From Rhizophlyctis rosea (Eukaryota > Chytridiomycota > Chytridiomycetes > Rhizophlyctidales > Rhizophlyctidaceae), in assembly GCA_027596075.1 (NCBI GenBank), contig JADGJC010000289.1, positions 1 to 51,740 on the forward strand: 51,740 nucleotides of DNA, in the 5' to 3' direction. Positions 10,423-19,292 of this stretch are shown here, in pieces (the stretch's first letter is position 1; every line of letters begins with the position of its first letter). Under the pieces are notes generated by a model that was not told where the DNA came from, did not search any database, and was given only the letters and a program-made list of their open reading frames with translations. The position numbers and the translations under genes were made by a program.

Positions 10423-10887
10423 ATGGTTCCGGGATTTTCAGCAGTATTTTGCCATAGTTGCTTCAATTACTTCAGGGCCTACTCTATGGTGAACCTTCCC
10501 TGTCATCACAGCTACTGCATCAATTGCCTCGAACGCATGGTCAATCTTGCCATGGACAACAACACCTTCTTTCACCCTGCGCGTTGCTGCAACGTCAACA
10601 TCAAGCCGTCCATCCTACCAGGCATCACCAATGTATCATTCTTGTGGCGTGGGATCTCGGTATGGAAAGGGTCAATGAAGATGGTCAAACAGTATAAGGA
10701 AGCTTACCGGAGCTGGGTGGCGAAAGGCAAGACGGTAGAATTGGCTGCGGATCAGAAGAGCTTTACTGCGTTGATTGCGGCGAAGGGGTGGAAACGGTGC
10801 CCGGATTGTAGGTTAACGGTAGAGAAAATTCGTGGATGCGACCATGTAACGTGCCCTCTTTGTCACAAAGCCTTTAACTATCGTTGA
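10423..10887 (+). CDS. R4: small RING-like plus half-Rcat protein
   Basis: A 154-residue single-exon member that lacks the first Cys pairs of R1-R3. It has C-x2-C, then L-P-C-H-H-x2-C-x2-C and a C-C-N pair, then the linker motif Y-K-E-A-Y-x2-W, then K-G-W-K-R-C-P-x2-C and G-C-D-H-V-T-C ending F-N-Y-R-stop. The Rcat-like Cys and His are both present. Closest relative is R5 next to it, on the same strand, so R4/R5 are a tandem duplicate pair. The segment between the RING-like part and the linker (about residues 68-85) is aromatic and absent from the others. The start at 10423 is the first ATG of the frame; a start further upstream through an intron cannot be excluded. Confidence 0.75.
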   Translation: MVPGFSAVFCHSCFNYFRAYSMVNLPCHHSYCINCLERMVNLAMDNNTFFHPARCCNVNIKPSILPGITNVSFLWRGISVWKGSMKMVKQYKEAYRSWVAKGKTVELAADQKSFTALIAAKGWKRCPDCRLTVEKIRGCDHVTCPLCHKAFNYR

Positions 10888-11609
10888 GCGGCATTTGTTA
10901 GAGAAAGATAGCATATGTGTAGATAGTCCGAATGCAAGGAAGGCAGAAAGCGGTGCATCAAGTGTATATATGTATGTAGTTTTCTAGCAATTCAATATGC
11001 AAATCATTGGGTTCGATGTGTAAAGTCCATCCAAAGTTTCAATTTTTCATGGTTTCTACGGAGTATTGTTATCTTATGCATTGTAGTAATGCCTTATCGT
11101 GTTGAAACCCGAACCCATCGAGTTATGGGATATCACAACAGGTGTTGGGATGTCAAGCCGCAACCCGAACGAGACTTTTGATGCCCTAGTGCTCACTTTC
11201 TGTGACCTCTTTTTGATTGATACATATAAGACAATATTCACTTTCAGTGATTTGGCTCACGAACTGCCGTATCCATCCTGCTCCTCTCCTAGCCCTTCTC
11301 TCCGACAGCTACCGCCTAGTGTGCAAATGGGCGGTTCCACTTAGCACCCTTGACCTAGCTACGTTATTTTGTTGGTGCTTTGAGAGCGGCTGACAACGGC
11401 TGAAGTGTCAATGCGGTCTTTGTAATCACGTGTCCTGTACGTCACTTGTCACTTGATATATTGGTCTGAAATTCCAACGTCAGCATTGATGTCCCATCAA
11501 GATGTCACCATCGGTGGGCCTAACAACACTCCGCGCAACTGCATAGATCACACAATCTCACGAAATCCGCAATTCTGACCAAAATCAACTTCTCGACCAC
11601 CGCAACAAT
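10888..11609. other. Intergenic between R4 and R5
   Basis: No supported gene. AT-rich 3' flank of R4, then the R5 upstream region with a CACGTG at 11427-11432. Confidence 0.5.
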
Positions 11610-12035
11610 ATGACCACCGAACCTTTAACTACAGCTTGCGACAGCTGCTACGCTACTTGCAAACCCCATCTCACTGCAACCCTGGCATGCAACCACACCT
11701 ACTGCACTGCATGCCTCAAAATCATGGTCAACAGCGCCATGACCACATCCTCCTTCCACCCCGCATGCTGCTGCAACACCAACATCACTCCGTCCAGACT
11801 TCAGCGCCTGGAGCAAAGCAAGCAAAGCGTTCAAGAAGTACAAGGAGGCATTCCAGCGCTGGCAGGAAGAGAAGAAGCTAGTGGTAGACCGGATTGGAAA
11901 TGAGACGAGCTTTGCGGCATGGGTTGCGTCGAAGGGGTGAAGTCGGTGCCCGAGTTGTCTGATGACGGTGGAGACGATTGATGGATATGCGCATGTAACA
12001 TGTCCTATTTGAAACATCGATTTCAATTATAGTTG
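11610..12035 (+). pseudogene. R5: decayed RING-like/half-Rcat paralogue
   Basis: The N-terminal half reads well: C-x2-C, L-A-C-N-H-x2-C-x2-C, C-C-C-N, close to R4. Near 11810 similarity to the family moves to another frame, where the helical linker (K-K-Y-K-E-A-F-x2-W) and W-V-A-S-K-G are clear. In that frame the Trp of the family motif G-W-K-R-C-P is a TGA stop, the Rcat-like Cys is Tyr (G-Y-A-H-V), and a second TGA replaces the residue after C-P-I. Breaks are thus one frameshift, two stops and a lost active-site Cys. The intact first frame could at most give a 97-residue RING-like fragment. No restored sequence is offered. Confidence 0.85.
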
Positions 12036-12563
12036 AGTGTCACTATGTAAAAGGGAGATAGCATAGGAGCAGAGTAAGGGCACGGGGAAGTAGGGGAATT
12101 GCGGGCTGCTGGTGGATCTGGCTTCAACATATATCAAAAGTGCAAGTTGTATTTACTCACAACTTCGACACAAATTGGTCTACATCTCCAATAGCTGCGC
12201 AATCCTCCACTACGTAGGCTCTGAACACCATGGCTGGAACGCACTTCGTGGTGCCAACGTATTGATGACTTAAAGCTTTCGTGTGCAGATCAATTCGGCA
12301 TAAATTGATTCAAAGAATCAGGTCTGGGATGAACGAAGTTCCAATTGCCATAAAAGCGCGACCAGTGTGAAAGCTCACCGTGACGCCTCTGGCTCCCTGT
12401 GTCATCCGGTTTGTCCCAAAACTTTACTTGAATTTAAGTCCTTACTCTTGCCCCCGGTCAATGCGCAACTGTACGAAGGTGTATCTCTAGACTTCCCTTC
12501 TCTGACACATTATTGCACTTTCGGTTCTTTTCGAAGAGTTTCAAATCGAAAGGGTTAAAAAGA
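12036..12563. other. Intergenic between R5 and R6
   Basis: Only short frames without domains. Holds the upstream region of R6; no distinct element seen. Confidence 0.5.
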
Positions 12564-13076
12564 ATGCAACTTCCATCGCCGCCAACGCTCACATGCAACG
12601 CCTGTCTCGTCGACTACTTACCGTATACAGCCACTGTCCTAACAACCCTTCCCTGTAATCACCACTACTGTTTTGACTGCCTCCAAAAACTGCTCGAGAT
12701 CGCCTTGAACGTCGCCGACAAACGCAGTGCCAATTTTACTCCTGCCTTCGTCCCCGCTCGCTGTTGCAACAACATCCCACCATCCATACTCCCTAATCCC
12801 ACCTCCCGGATCGCAGCCACAATCATCACCGCCAAAGCCAAACAAATATTCTCAGACTACGCGGACGCTTTTGCGCGTTGGGAAATGGAAGGGCGGCGGC
12901 AGGAACGGGCTCGCAAACGGCAAAGGAAAGTGGAGGAGGCGGAACATGACCAGAAGTTTGAAGTTTTGGTTGTGCAGAGGAGGTGGAGGAGGTGCCCGTA
13001 TTGTACGGTTGTGGTGGAGAAGATTGATGGCTGTAATCATATGATTTGTAGGTGCGGGAGGGATTTCACTTACTAG
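12564..13076 (+). CDS. R6: RING-like plus half-Rcat protein
   Basis: A 170-residue single-exon member. Start is the ATG at 12564 (MQLPSPPTLTC), the first ATG of the frame. C-x2-C near the N-terminus, L-P-C-N-H-H-Y-C-x2-C RING core, R-C-C-N pair, linker with Y-A-D-A-F-x2-W followed by an Arg/Glu-rich helix, and R-R-W-R-R-C-P-x2-C with V-E-K-I-D-G-C-N-H-M-x-C-R-C-G ending F-T-Y-stop. It is the closest in the C-terminus to R1 and keeps both the candidate catalytic Cys and His. Base usage shifts from C-rich codons at the 5' end to G-rich codons at the 3' end. Confidence 0.82.
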   Translation: MQLPSPPTLTCNACLVDYLPYTATVLTTLPCNHHYCFDCLQKLLEIALNVADKRSANFTPAFVPARCCNNIPPSILPNPTSRIAATIITAKAKQIFSDYADAFARWEMEGRRQERARKRQRKVEEAEHDQKFEVLVVQRRWRRCPYCTVVVEKIDGCNHMICRCGRDFTY

Positions 13077-13454
13077 GATGTAGCACAGTTGCTGATGGCG
13101 ATGGTCACCTTCTTATGTCGGATGGGATTGCACAAGCAATATGGCGAGTCTTCACATTGGTGGTGTAGTTGCAACCAGATATATATCAAGATCGTATTCC
13201 CTTGCACTACATAAAATACAGTATTCGTGTGAATTTCAGAAACTACAATGCACGAAAGTCTGTATGAAACACACATGACGCTATCACCCTTAGGCAGACG
13301 AGTGGAAGACTCGGGCAGTTGGTAAAGTTGCATGTTTGTTGACGTCAAAAGATACGGTCGCGAGCACTATCTGCAGACTACTTCAACCCCACTACCCTCC
13401 AACCACTCCTTCCGCCCAACGACAAAGGCCAACCAACTTCTAACCTCCTAACTC
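13077..13454. other. Convergent intergenic region, R6 and R7
   Basis: Contains the 3' flanks of two genes facing each other. No feature seen. Confidence 0.5.
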
Positions 13455-14009
13455 CTAATAGGCAAACGGGCGATTACAATTCGTGCACTTGACTACCTTA
13501 CACCCCCCAGACTTCTGAATAGCCATCCCACACTGCGGATTGGTACACCTCTTCCACCCATTCTGCATCATCACCTCCTTGAACTCCTCATCTTCAACCC
13601 CGTCAAGGTCCGGCACTTTCGCACCACTTGTGTAATGCAGAAAGTGCCACCACTGGCCGTACCTCACACGATATTCAGCTACAACTATCCGGTCAGGGTC
13701 AGCCTTGTTGGTTGCTTGTGACAGCATACGCTTGATGGGTTTGAGGCTGATGTCTTTGCCACAGCAGCTGACGGGTCGAAATGGGCCTGGGCTGTTGTTG
13801 GCGGTAATCAGTCTGGCTGTGCATGGGAGGCAGTAGTTGCAGGTGCATTTGAGGCGGGCCATGGTGTGGATGGGGAAGGGGTCGAGGCAGGCGCTGCAAG
13901 TTGTTGGGCGGCACTTTTTGCAAGGAGTTTCGGATTTGGTGATTCGGTTGCAGTGCGGGCAGCGGGGTGGGGTTGGTGCGTTGTGTTTAGTGCTTAGCGC
14001 TTGGCCCAT
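13455..14009 (-). CDS. R7: RING-like plus half-Rcat protein with a possible myristoylation signal
   Basis: A 184-residue single-exon member, most like R8, to which it is head-to-head. It begins M-G-Q-A-L-S-T, which fits the N-myristoylation rule (Gly2, Ser6), so membrane attachment is possible. Cys pairs: C-P-H-C, C-K-K-C, C-S-A-C. The RING core reads L-K-C-T-C-N-Y-C-x2-C, so the usual His is a Cys. A C-C-G pair, a linker with Y-x3-Y-x2-W, and a C-terminal G-W-K-R-C-x3-Q-C, G-G-C-K-V-V-K-C ending F-A-Y-stop follow. The His after the candidate catalytic Cys is missing (K-V-V instead of N-H-M), so RBR-type catalysis is doubtful. Confidence 0.82.
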   Translation of the reverse strand: MGQALSTKHNAPTPPRCPHCNRITKSETPCKKCRPTTCSACLDPFPIHTMARLKCTCNYCLPCTARLITANNSPGPFRPVSCCGKDISLKPIKRMLSQATNKADPDRIVVAEYRVRYGQWWHFLHYTSGAKVPDLDGVEDEEFKEVMMQNGWKRCTNPQCGMAIQKSGGCKVVKCTNCNRPFAY

Positions 14010-14628
14010 TGTGTGACCTTTGCTTCGGTTGTAGCTGCGTTATTTGTAACGAGGATTTTGGTTTGATGACTTATATTGTCTGCAGACGAGAAATTTGCTT
14101 GTGCGAGCAAGGCTCTATGGCCAAGTTTCATAACTCATGGGACCTGACAATCTGTTTATGCCCTGAAGGGTTGCAGTTTCAAACCGACGATCGGATGTGC
14201 TGGTGGTCCCACTGCGCGCCAGCTCTCCTCTCTCGACGAATTCATTTATCAGCGGCACCATCACTACAAGCCACCAGAACACCATTCACTTCTCTCATTA
14301 GGAGTCAATTTGACGCTGCTAATAGAAAGTGGCTGCAAAACTGGAAGTTCGCGATAGGATTTGACAAACTCTGCCTAATCAGGGTCCACACACTTGTTTG
14401 AGCGCCACGCGTGAAGGCACAGTATTGCAATGGCATGTGCTCCCCGCAACGCTGCACCTCCCCTGAAACCAACCCTTGCCTGCGACACTTGACACCTTTC
14501 CCACTCAAAAACATCATCTGACCAACTGCAAGAGCGTTCTTTAAATTGGAACTATTATCAAATACTTGCAGAACACAAGCCCACAAATACCCACCTTCCA
14601 CTTCACTCACCTACAACCACGAAAAGCA
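14010..14628. other. Divergent promoter region, R7 and R8
   Basis: About 620 bp shared upstream region of two sister genes. Short open frames only. Confidence 0.5.
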
Positions 14629-15282
14629 ATGCCCAAAACCCCCACCCGCACCGCCCGCAGTCAACCACCCCAGACCCCATCACGCTGCCCCCACTGCAAA
14701 CGCCTCAACGAAACCAACGACCCCTGTGCAGACTGCGTCGCCCATACCTGCAACGCGTGCCTAACTCCCTTCCCACACACCACTCACCACTTCATGACAT
14801 GCCTCCCCTGCACCCACCGCTACTGCCTACCCTGCCTATCCCAAATCCTCGCTCCTCGCATCACACCCCCAACCCGCCCCTTCACCCCCTCTCACTGCTG
14901 CGGGAACGAAATCACCCCGCACGACCTCCCAGAAGTCATCCTCCGCGGACGTCCATCCACGTCCTCCTCCTCCTCCTCATCCTCTCCTTCCAAATCCACC
15001 GATGTTATCACAACCCCAGACCCCCGCACAACCGTCCGCACCTACGCCCAAGCCTACACAACCTGGTCCACCGGCATCCGCGAACAATGGCGGGCAAAGC
15101 CCGATTCAAAGTGGGACGAACTCGTGGCGGAACACAAGTGGAGGAAGTGTCCGAATGTGCAGTGTGGGATTACGTGTGAGAAGATTGATGGGTGTCCGTG
15201 GGTTGAGTGTTCGGTGTGTGGGACATATTTCAACTATGATACGGGGGAGGTGGGGAGTGATGAGGAGGGGGATGATGAGTGA
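14629..15282 (+). CDS. R8: RING-like plus half-Rcat protein with Ser tract and acidic tail
   Basis: A 217-residue single-exon member; the start is the first ATG of the frame at 14629. Layout matches R7: C-P-H-C, C-A-D-C, C-N-A-C, then a full RING core L-P-C-T-H-R-Y-C-L-P-C and H-C-C-G. A poly-Ser tract (about residues 105-118) precedes the linker motif Y-A-Q-A-Y-x2-W. The half-Rcat is W-R-K-C-P-x2-Q-C and G-C-P-W-V-E-C-x2-C ending F-N-Y, after which an acidic tail of about 15 residues is added, unlike the other members. As in R7 the N-H-M triplet is lost. Codons move from C-ending to G-ending along the gene. Confidence 0.82.
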   Translation: MPKTPTRTARSQPPQTPSRCPHCKRLNETNDPCADCVAHTCNACLTPFPHTTHHFMTCLPCTHRYCLPCLSQILAPRITPPTRPFTPSHCCGNEITPHDLPEVILRGRPSTSSSSSSSSPSKSTDVITTPDPRTTVRTYAQAYTTWSTGIREQWRAKPDSKWDELVAEHKWRKCPNVQCGITCEKIDGCPWVECSVCGTYFNYDTGEVGSDEEGDDE

Positions 15283-15820
15283 GGAATGGGTGGGGTTTGG
15301 GTGGGGAAGGGTGCAGGAACCTTTTGTTTGCGAATGGTTGTGGGGCTGTTTTCGGAAAGGACTGGGTCCGTTTTTATACTTGCTTGCAAAATATCATGTT
15401 GTACATTATGCAAATGTGGCGACATGACGGTGACGTCTGGCACACAAAGGGAAATTTGCGAAAGGCTCTGATTCGGTATTAGGCAGGCTTGGTTTCGTCG
15501 CAAGTAATTTGCCCCCCAATGCACATGGATGATGGGTGATTGCTGCAAATCAGTTCAAAAGATCGCCATCGCATCAGCAACACATCCACAAACCCTTTTG
15601 CTCCAAAGTTTCCAGGCATTGCAATTTCAAACCCTGCAGATTCGTTCGACCTCACTCCCCCAATCTGCGTGTGCCTCATCTATAATCTTCTTTCAATGCC
15701 ACCCCAGTCTTCAACTCAAAGCAACCCCACGCTCTATTACGTTTTATCTACAATATATTTACATCCAAAAAGTAAATCTACATCTAACAGGGTCACGCTA
15801 AAAGTAAAGTGCGACTACTA
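15283..15820. other. Convergent intergenic region
   Basis: Between the 3' ends of R8 and the secreted-protein gene. AT-rich near 15730-15800. No gene supported. Confidence 0.5.
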
Positions 15821-17035
15821 CTATGAACATGCACTTATAGAAATCCCAACATACACCAAAATAACCAAGTTCCAGGCCATAGCGCAAACACCAAGTTTCG
15901 CAACGCTTTTACTTGCACTAGGAGAATCACCTGCATTAGGATTGCTACGGGCAGACGTCGATGGGGAAAGAGGAGGAGGAGAAACCCTGGAAGGGTTTGT
16001 GGTGGTGGTGATGGTGCTGTTGCCTCCTCCTGATTCTAAGTTGGAAGCTTTTGCAGATTCCGCGCTGTCACCTCCTGAATCTGACACTGTTGCCGATCCA
16101 GTGCCGTTGTCTCCTGATTCCAAATTCGATGTTCTAGCAGATTCGGTGCTGGAAACTTGATTGCCGATACTGCTTCCAATGTCGTTGACGGAAGCGATGC
16201 TGCTACTTTGGATTGAAGTTGTTGGGGACCCGTTGACAGGGCCGGGTGGTGGAGAGGAGAGGGCTGTGCTTCCGGTTGGTGTGAGCTGCGTGATGGTTAG
16301 AGCAGTTGGGGCCGAGGTATGGCTGCCGCAAGAAGAGTCAGGGATCAGATTGAATTGACAGACTTGATCGTCGGGGCGTTGGTCTATGAGCATGGGCATC
16401 ATTGGGGCTGGGATTCCTGTGGGTATGGGGGGTTGTGTGTCTGTTTGTGCTGGGGAAGGTTGTGGTGACGGAGTTGGTGAGAAGTTAGTCCAGTAAAATG
16501 TCCAATCCAGGCAAATTGTGTCGGAAAGGATGGTGCCGTTGAAGACGTCTGTGCGGCGACAGTCCTGGTTTATACCAAAGGGCCAGAAAAGGGCAATGTT
16601 GCATTGCCGCGCTGTGCAGGCGCAGGGTATGGGGCTTCCGTGGCTGAGCTGCCCTGTTGGGTCCTTGTTGTAGTATTCCCAAGTCTGACGCAGGGAAGGT
16701 GGCCAGGAATTGTAAGGTGCTTGCCAAGGGTTGAAAGTTGGGTTGTTTGTGGCATTGCGAGCGGTTGAGAGGAAAAGGGCGTTCAAGGTTGTTTGGTTTA
16801 TGGAGGTGTAGGCAGGTAGGTTTGGGGTGGTGATAGTTTGGAGGTCCGAGAGGCCGATTGGGAGGTTCTGGAGTTTAGCGCAGAGGATACATCCGGGGAG
16901 CTGGGTGTAAACGTAGTGAGCAGGGGGTTCTACTAGTACGCAATCCGTAGCCCAGTGAGATAAGTCGGGATTTTCGGCTGGTGTGACCGGGGCTTGGGAT
17001 AAAAGAAGGAGAAGTAAGGCGAGGGGAAGACGCAT
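15821..17035 (-). CDS. Secreted, Ser/Thr-rich, probably GPI-anchored cell-surface protein
   Basis: A 404-residue single-exon protein. A classic signal peptide (MRLPLALLLLLLSQAPVTPA) is followed by a Cys-containing extracellular part (about 21-180; Cys in L-P-G-C-I-L-C, I-P-C-A-C, D-C, I-C) with several N-x-S/T sites, a Pro/Thr-rich stretch, a short piece with C-Q-F and S-S-C-G, and a long Ser/Thr/Gly region (about 240-375). The Ser/Thr region contains imperfect copies of a S-A-E/R-S-A-x2-S-N-L-E-S-G unit. The last 25 residues are hydrophobic, consistent with GPI attachment in the wall or membrane. Specific family not recognised. It borders the RING-like cluster but shares no sequence with it. 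Confidence 0.85.
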   Translation of the reverse strand: MRLPLALLLLLLSQAPVTPAENPDLSHWATDCVLVEPPAHYVYTQLPGCILCAKLQNLPIGLSDLQTITTPNLPAYTSINQTTLNALFLSTARNATNNPTFNPWQAPYNSWPPSLRQTWEYYNKDPTGQLSHGSPIPCACTARQCNIALFWPFGINQDCRRTDVFNGTILSDTICLDWTFYWTNFSPTPSPQPSPAQTDTQPPIPTGIPAPMMPMLIDQRPDDQVCQFNLIPDSSCGSHTSAPTALTITQLTPTGSTALSSPPPGPVNGSPTTSIQSSSIASVNDIGSSIGNQVSSTESARTSNLESGDNGTGSATVSDSGGDSAESAKASNLESGGGNSTITTTTNPSRVSPPPLSPSTSARSNPNAGDSPSASKSVAKLGVCAMAWNLVILVYVGISISACS

Positions 17036-17630
17036 CGTACGTGGGTTTCTGTTGATGAGTCAATTGCTCTGATTTCCGATTGTGAGTTCTGTTGGGCAAA
17101 GATGTGAGCTGTCCGCTGGTGAAAAGTCCATGAAACTTGGCGCTCGACCTTTGAACGAGTTGAACCCGTATAAATTTGTGGAATTGTGCAATCTCTGTGG
17201 AACATGAAAGGCGAGGCAGTCGGCTAGTCACTGTGTGCAAAGCGACACAGTGACATACCCACCCGCAGCCAAAGTCAACAGTTCGGCCGTTCCGGAGGGA
17301 TATTGACACGTTCGCCTCCCACGTAGGATTATCACGTTCATCAGTAACCCGCGGGCCATAACACATGGCATGTCAGGCTTGTCCGCTGAATTTCATATAT
17401 CAAGGGCACAATCATGCTTCTGGGCAATGTGTCGCATCCACCACCGCCACCATAAGTCACCAAACCCCACCCACAGTATCGGAAACTCAAGATGCAACAG
17501 GCTCCCAAGATAATTTATTGCAAGCGGTATACACAAATGGAAAAACAAAAGATATAATACTTATAATTACATGGCGACGCCACGCCGCGAAAATCTAACG
17601 TGCTACCGTGTTTCGATCCCAAACCTCAAT
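17036..17630. other. Intergenic, no gene seen
   Basis: Upstream region of the secreted-protein gene and 3' flank of Rrp15. Short frames only. Confidence 0.5.
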
Positions 17631-19018
17631 CTACTCCTCGTCCTCCTCATCCCAATGCTTCGGCGCCTTCATAGCATAATCTGATTTCACCCATGGCACC
17701 CCCTCCTCCTTCTCTTTCTTCCCGCCCTGTTGGCACCAATCAGAATCTAAAACATTGAATAGGGAGTACCCTTGTACACATACCTTCTTTCCGCTCTTCT
17801 CGTTCTTCGCAGGTGGGGGAGCGGCGACAGCTGGTTTAGTTTCCTCCGCTTTAGTTGGCCCACCTTTTAGCATGTCCAGGAAACTGGTTTTCGAGATGAT
17901 GGGTGCTGAGGGAATGTATGTCAGTTGGCACTGCAAACGAGAATGTATCTGCGAATTGCCACACATCACTCACCAGCAGTGGTATTCTTCTGAATTCCTT
18001 CAGCCTTGACATCCTCAGCCGTCTTTTGCGCGACGCGGATGGCGTTGAAGAGCTTGACGACTGTACGACAGTCAGCTTGATGCCCCTCATCTATAAATGC
18101 CAAAACGCCACCACCAAAAACATACCACCCCTCGTCGCAACCTTCCGCAACTTCTTCTCATAATCCGTCGTAGCATGCGTAGGAATAACCCGCCCCACTT
18201 CCGCCAGCTTCCGCTTCTCATTCGCAACGATTTTACGCGCTTTGGCGTCCAATTTGGCTTCATCTATTGACCGCTCGATTTGCTTTTCTTTTGAGAGGAT
18301 TGGGCGCTGAAAGATGGGGGATGGAGATTGGGAAGGTTACGATGTGGCATGGGGATAGCAGATATGGATGAGTGGAATATCTACCTGTTGGTCCGCTGAG
18401 GCCACATCTGTTGCCAAGATTTTGGCGATAGCATTCGCTAGCTTTGCTGTCTTGGCTACTGTGACTGTTCGTACAAGATATTTTAGCGAGGAGTGTTTAA
18501 ACCCAAAGTGCTTACACCAATCCATGCATCCCACCTTCCCCATCCTTCTCTTGGACATCCTCATCAGCCGATCCCGCATCCTCCTCGTCGTCCAACTCAT
18601 CTTCATCCAGCATATCCACATCATCCCCTTCCTCTTCCTCGTCATCACCACCATTCGCCTCCTCCTTCCCCTCCTTCGCTTCCACCGACATACTATTCAC
18701 AAGAGCCTGTTCTTCGCTCTCTCCCTCCGTTTCCTGCTCTTTCCCCTTCCGCCTCTTATTCCCCGACAGCTCTCCATCCGCTTTTGTGCTCAGCTTCTGC
18801 TCAGCCGGGGGCGTTGTCTGCGTGACGGACTTTGCTTTCGTTGCGGGCTTCTTTCCAGTTTGCTGGGTTTTGACCGTGGCGGTGGGAGCGGGTGTGGTGA
18901 CTTCGGGCGCTCCGTCTTCGTCCGACGACAGGTATGGCCGACCGGGCGCAACATTTTTTCGTCTCTTGCCGGACTTTTTGGAGTGGTCGAATGTCCTCTT
19001 TCGCTTTTGCGGAGGCAT
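17631..19018 (-). CDS. RRP15: Rrp15-like ribosomal RNA processing protein (six exons)
   Basis: Nucleolar factor needed for pre-60S ribosome assembly and rRNA processing. Exons: 19018-18535, 18464-18385, 18306-18126, 18060-17974, 17905-17784, 17726-17631; 349 residues. The N-terminal 150 residues are basic then strongly acidic. The family core starts at exon 2 with K-L-A-N-A-I-A-K-I-L, continues with R-P-I-L-S-K-E-K and ends with a Y-E-K-K-L-R-K-V-A-T-R-G-V-V-K-L-F-N-A-I block, the hallmark of Rrp15. The tail has F-L-D-M-L-K and ends acidic. The donor of intron 1 (GTGGGA at 18534) was chosen because it is the one that keeps frame; a neighbouring GTGTAA would not. It is next to eL18, also a ribosome gene, and divergent from it. 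Confidence 0.88.
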
Positions 19019-19292
19019 AGTGATGGGTCGGACTTCGTCAGTTGAAGGAATTGGGAGGAATGTAAAAATAGCGCTGTTGAAGACCAAACATGCACCCAGA
19101 AGCTTCGAACCTAGTGTGGCGCTGGGCTTGTTGCATAAGCCGCAAGCCACACGCGAGGTTTGGCTGGATGGTTGTGGGTGTGTGGTCGCCTGCAGCGATT
19201 GAAGGGAGACAGCTAACGGAAGAGTTTCAAGACCTTCCCTTCACACAAAGCCAATATCCCCATCGGCAACGACGTAGGATCGGCATATCAAA

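Noticed and set aside
11099..11344. Open frame between R4 and R5
   Set aside because: No family pattern, and position matches a promoter region.
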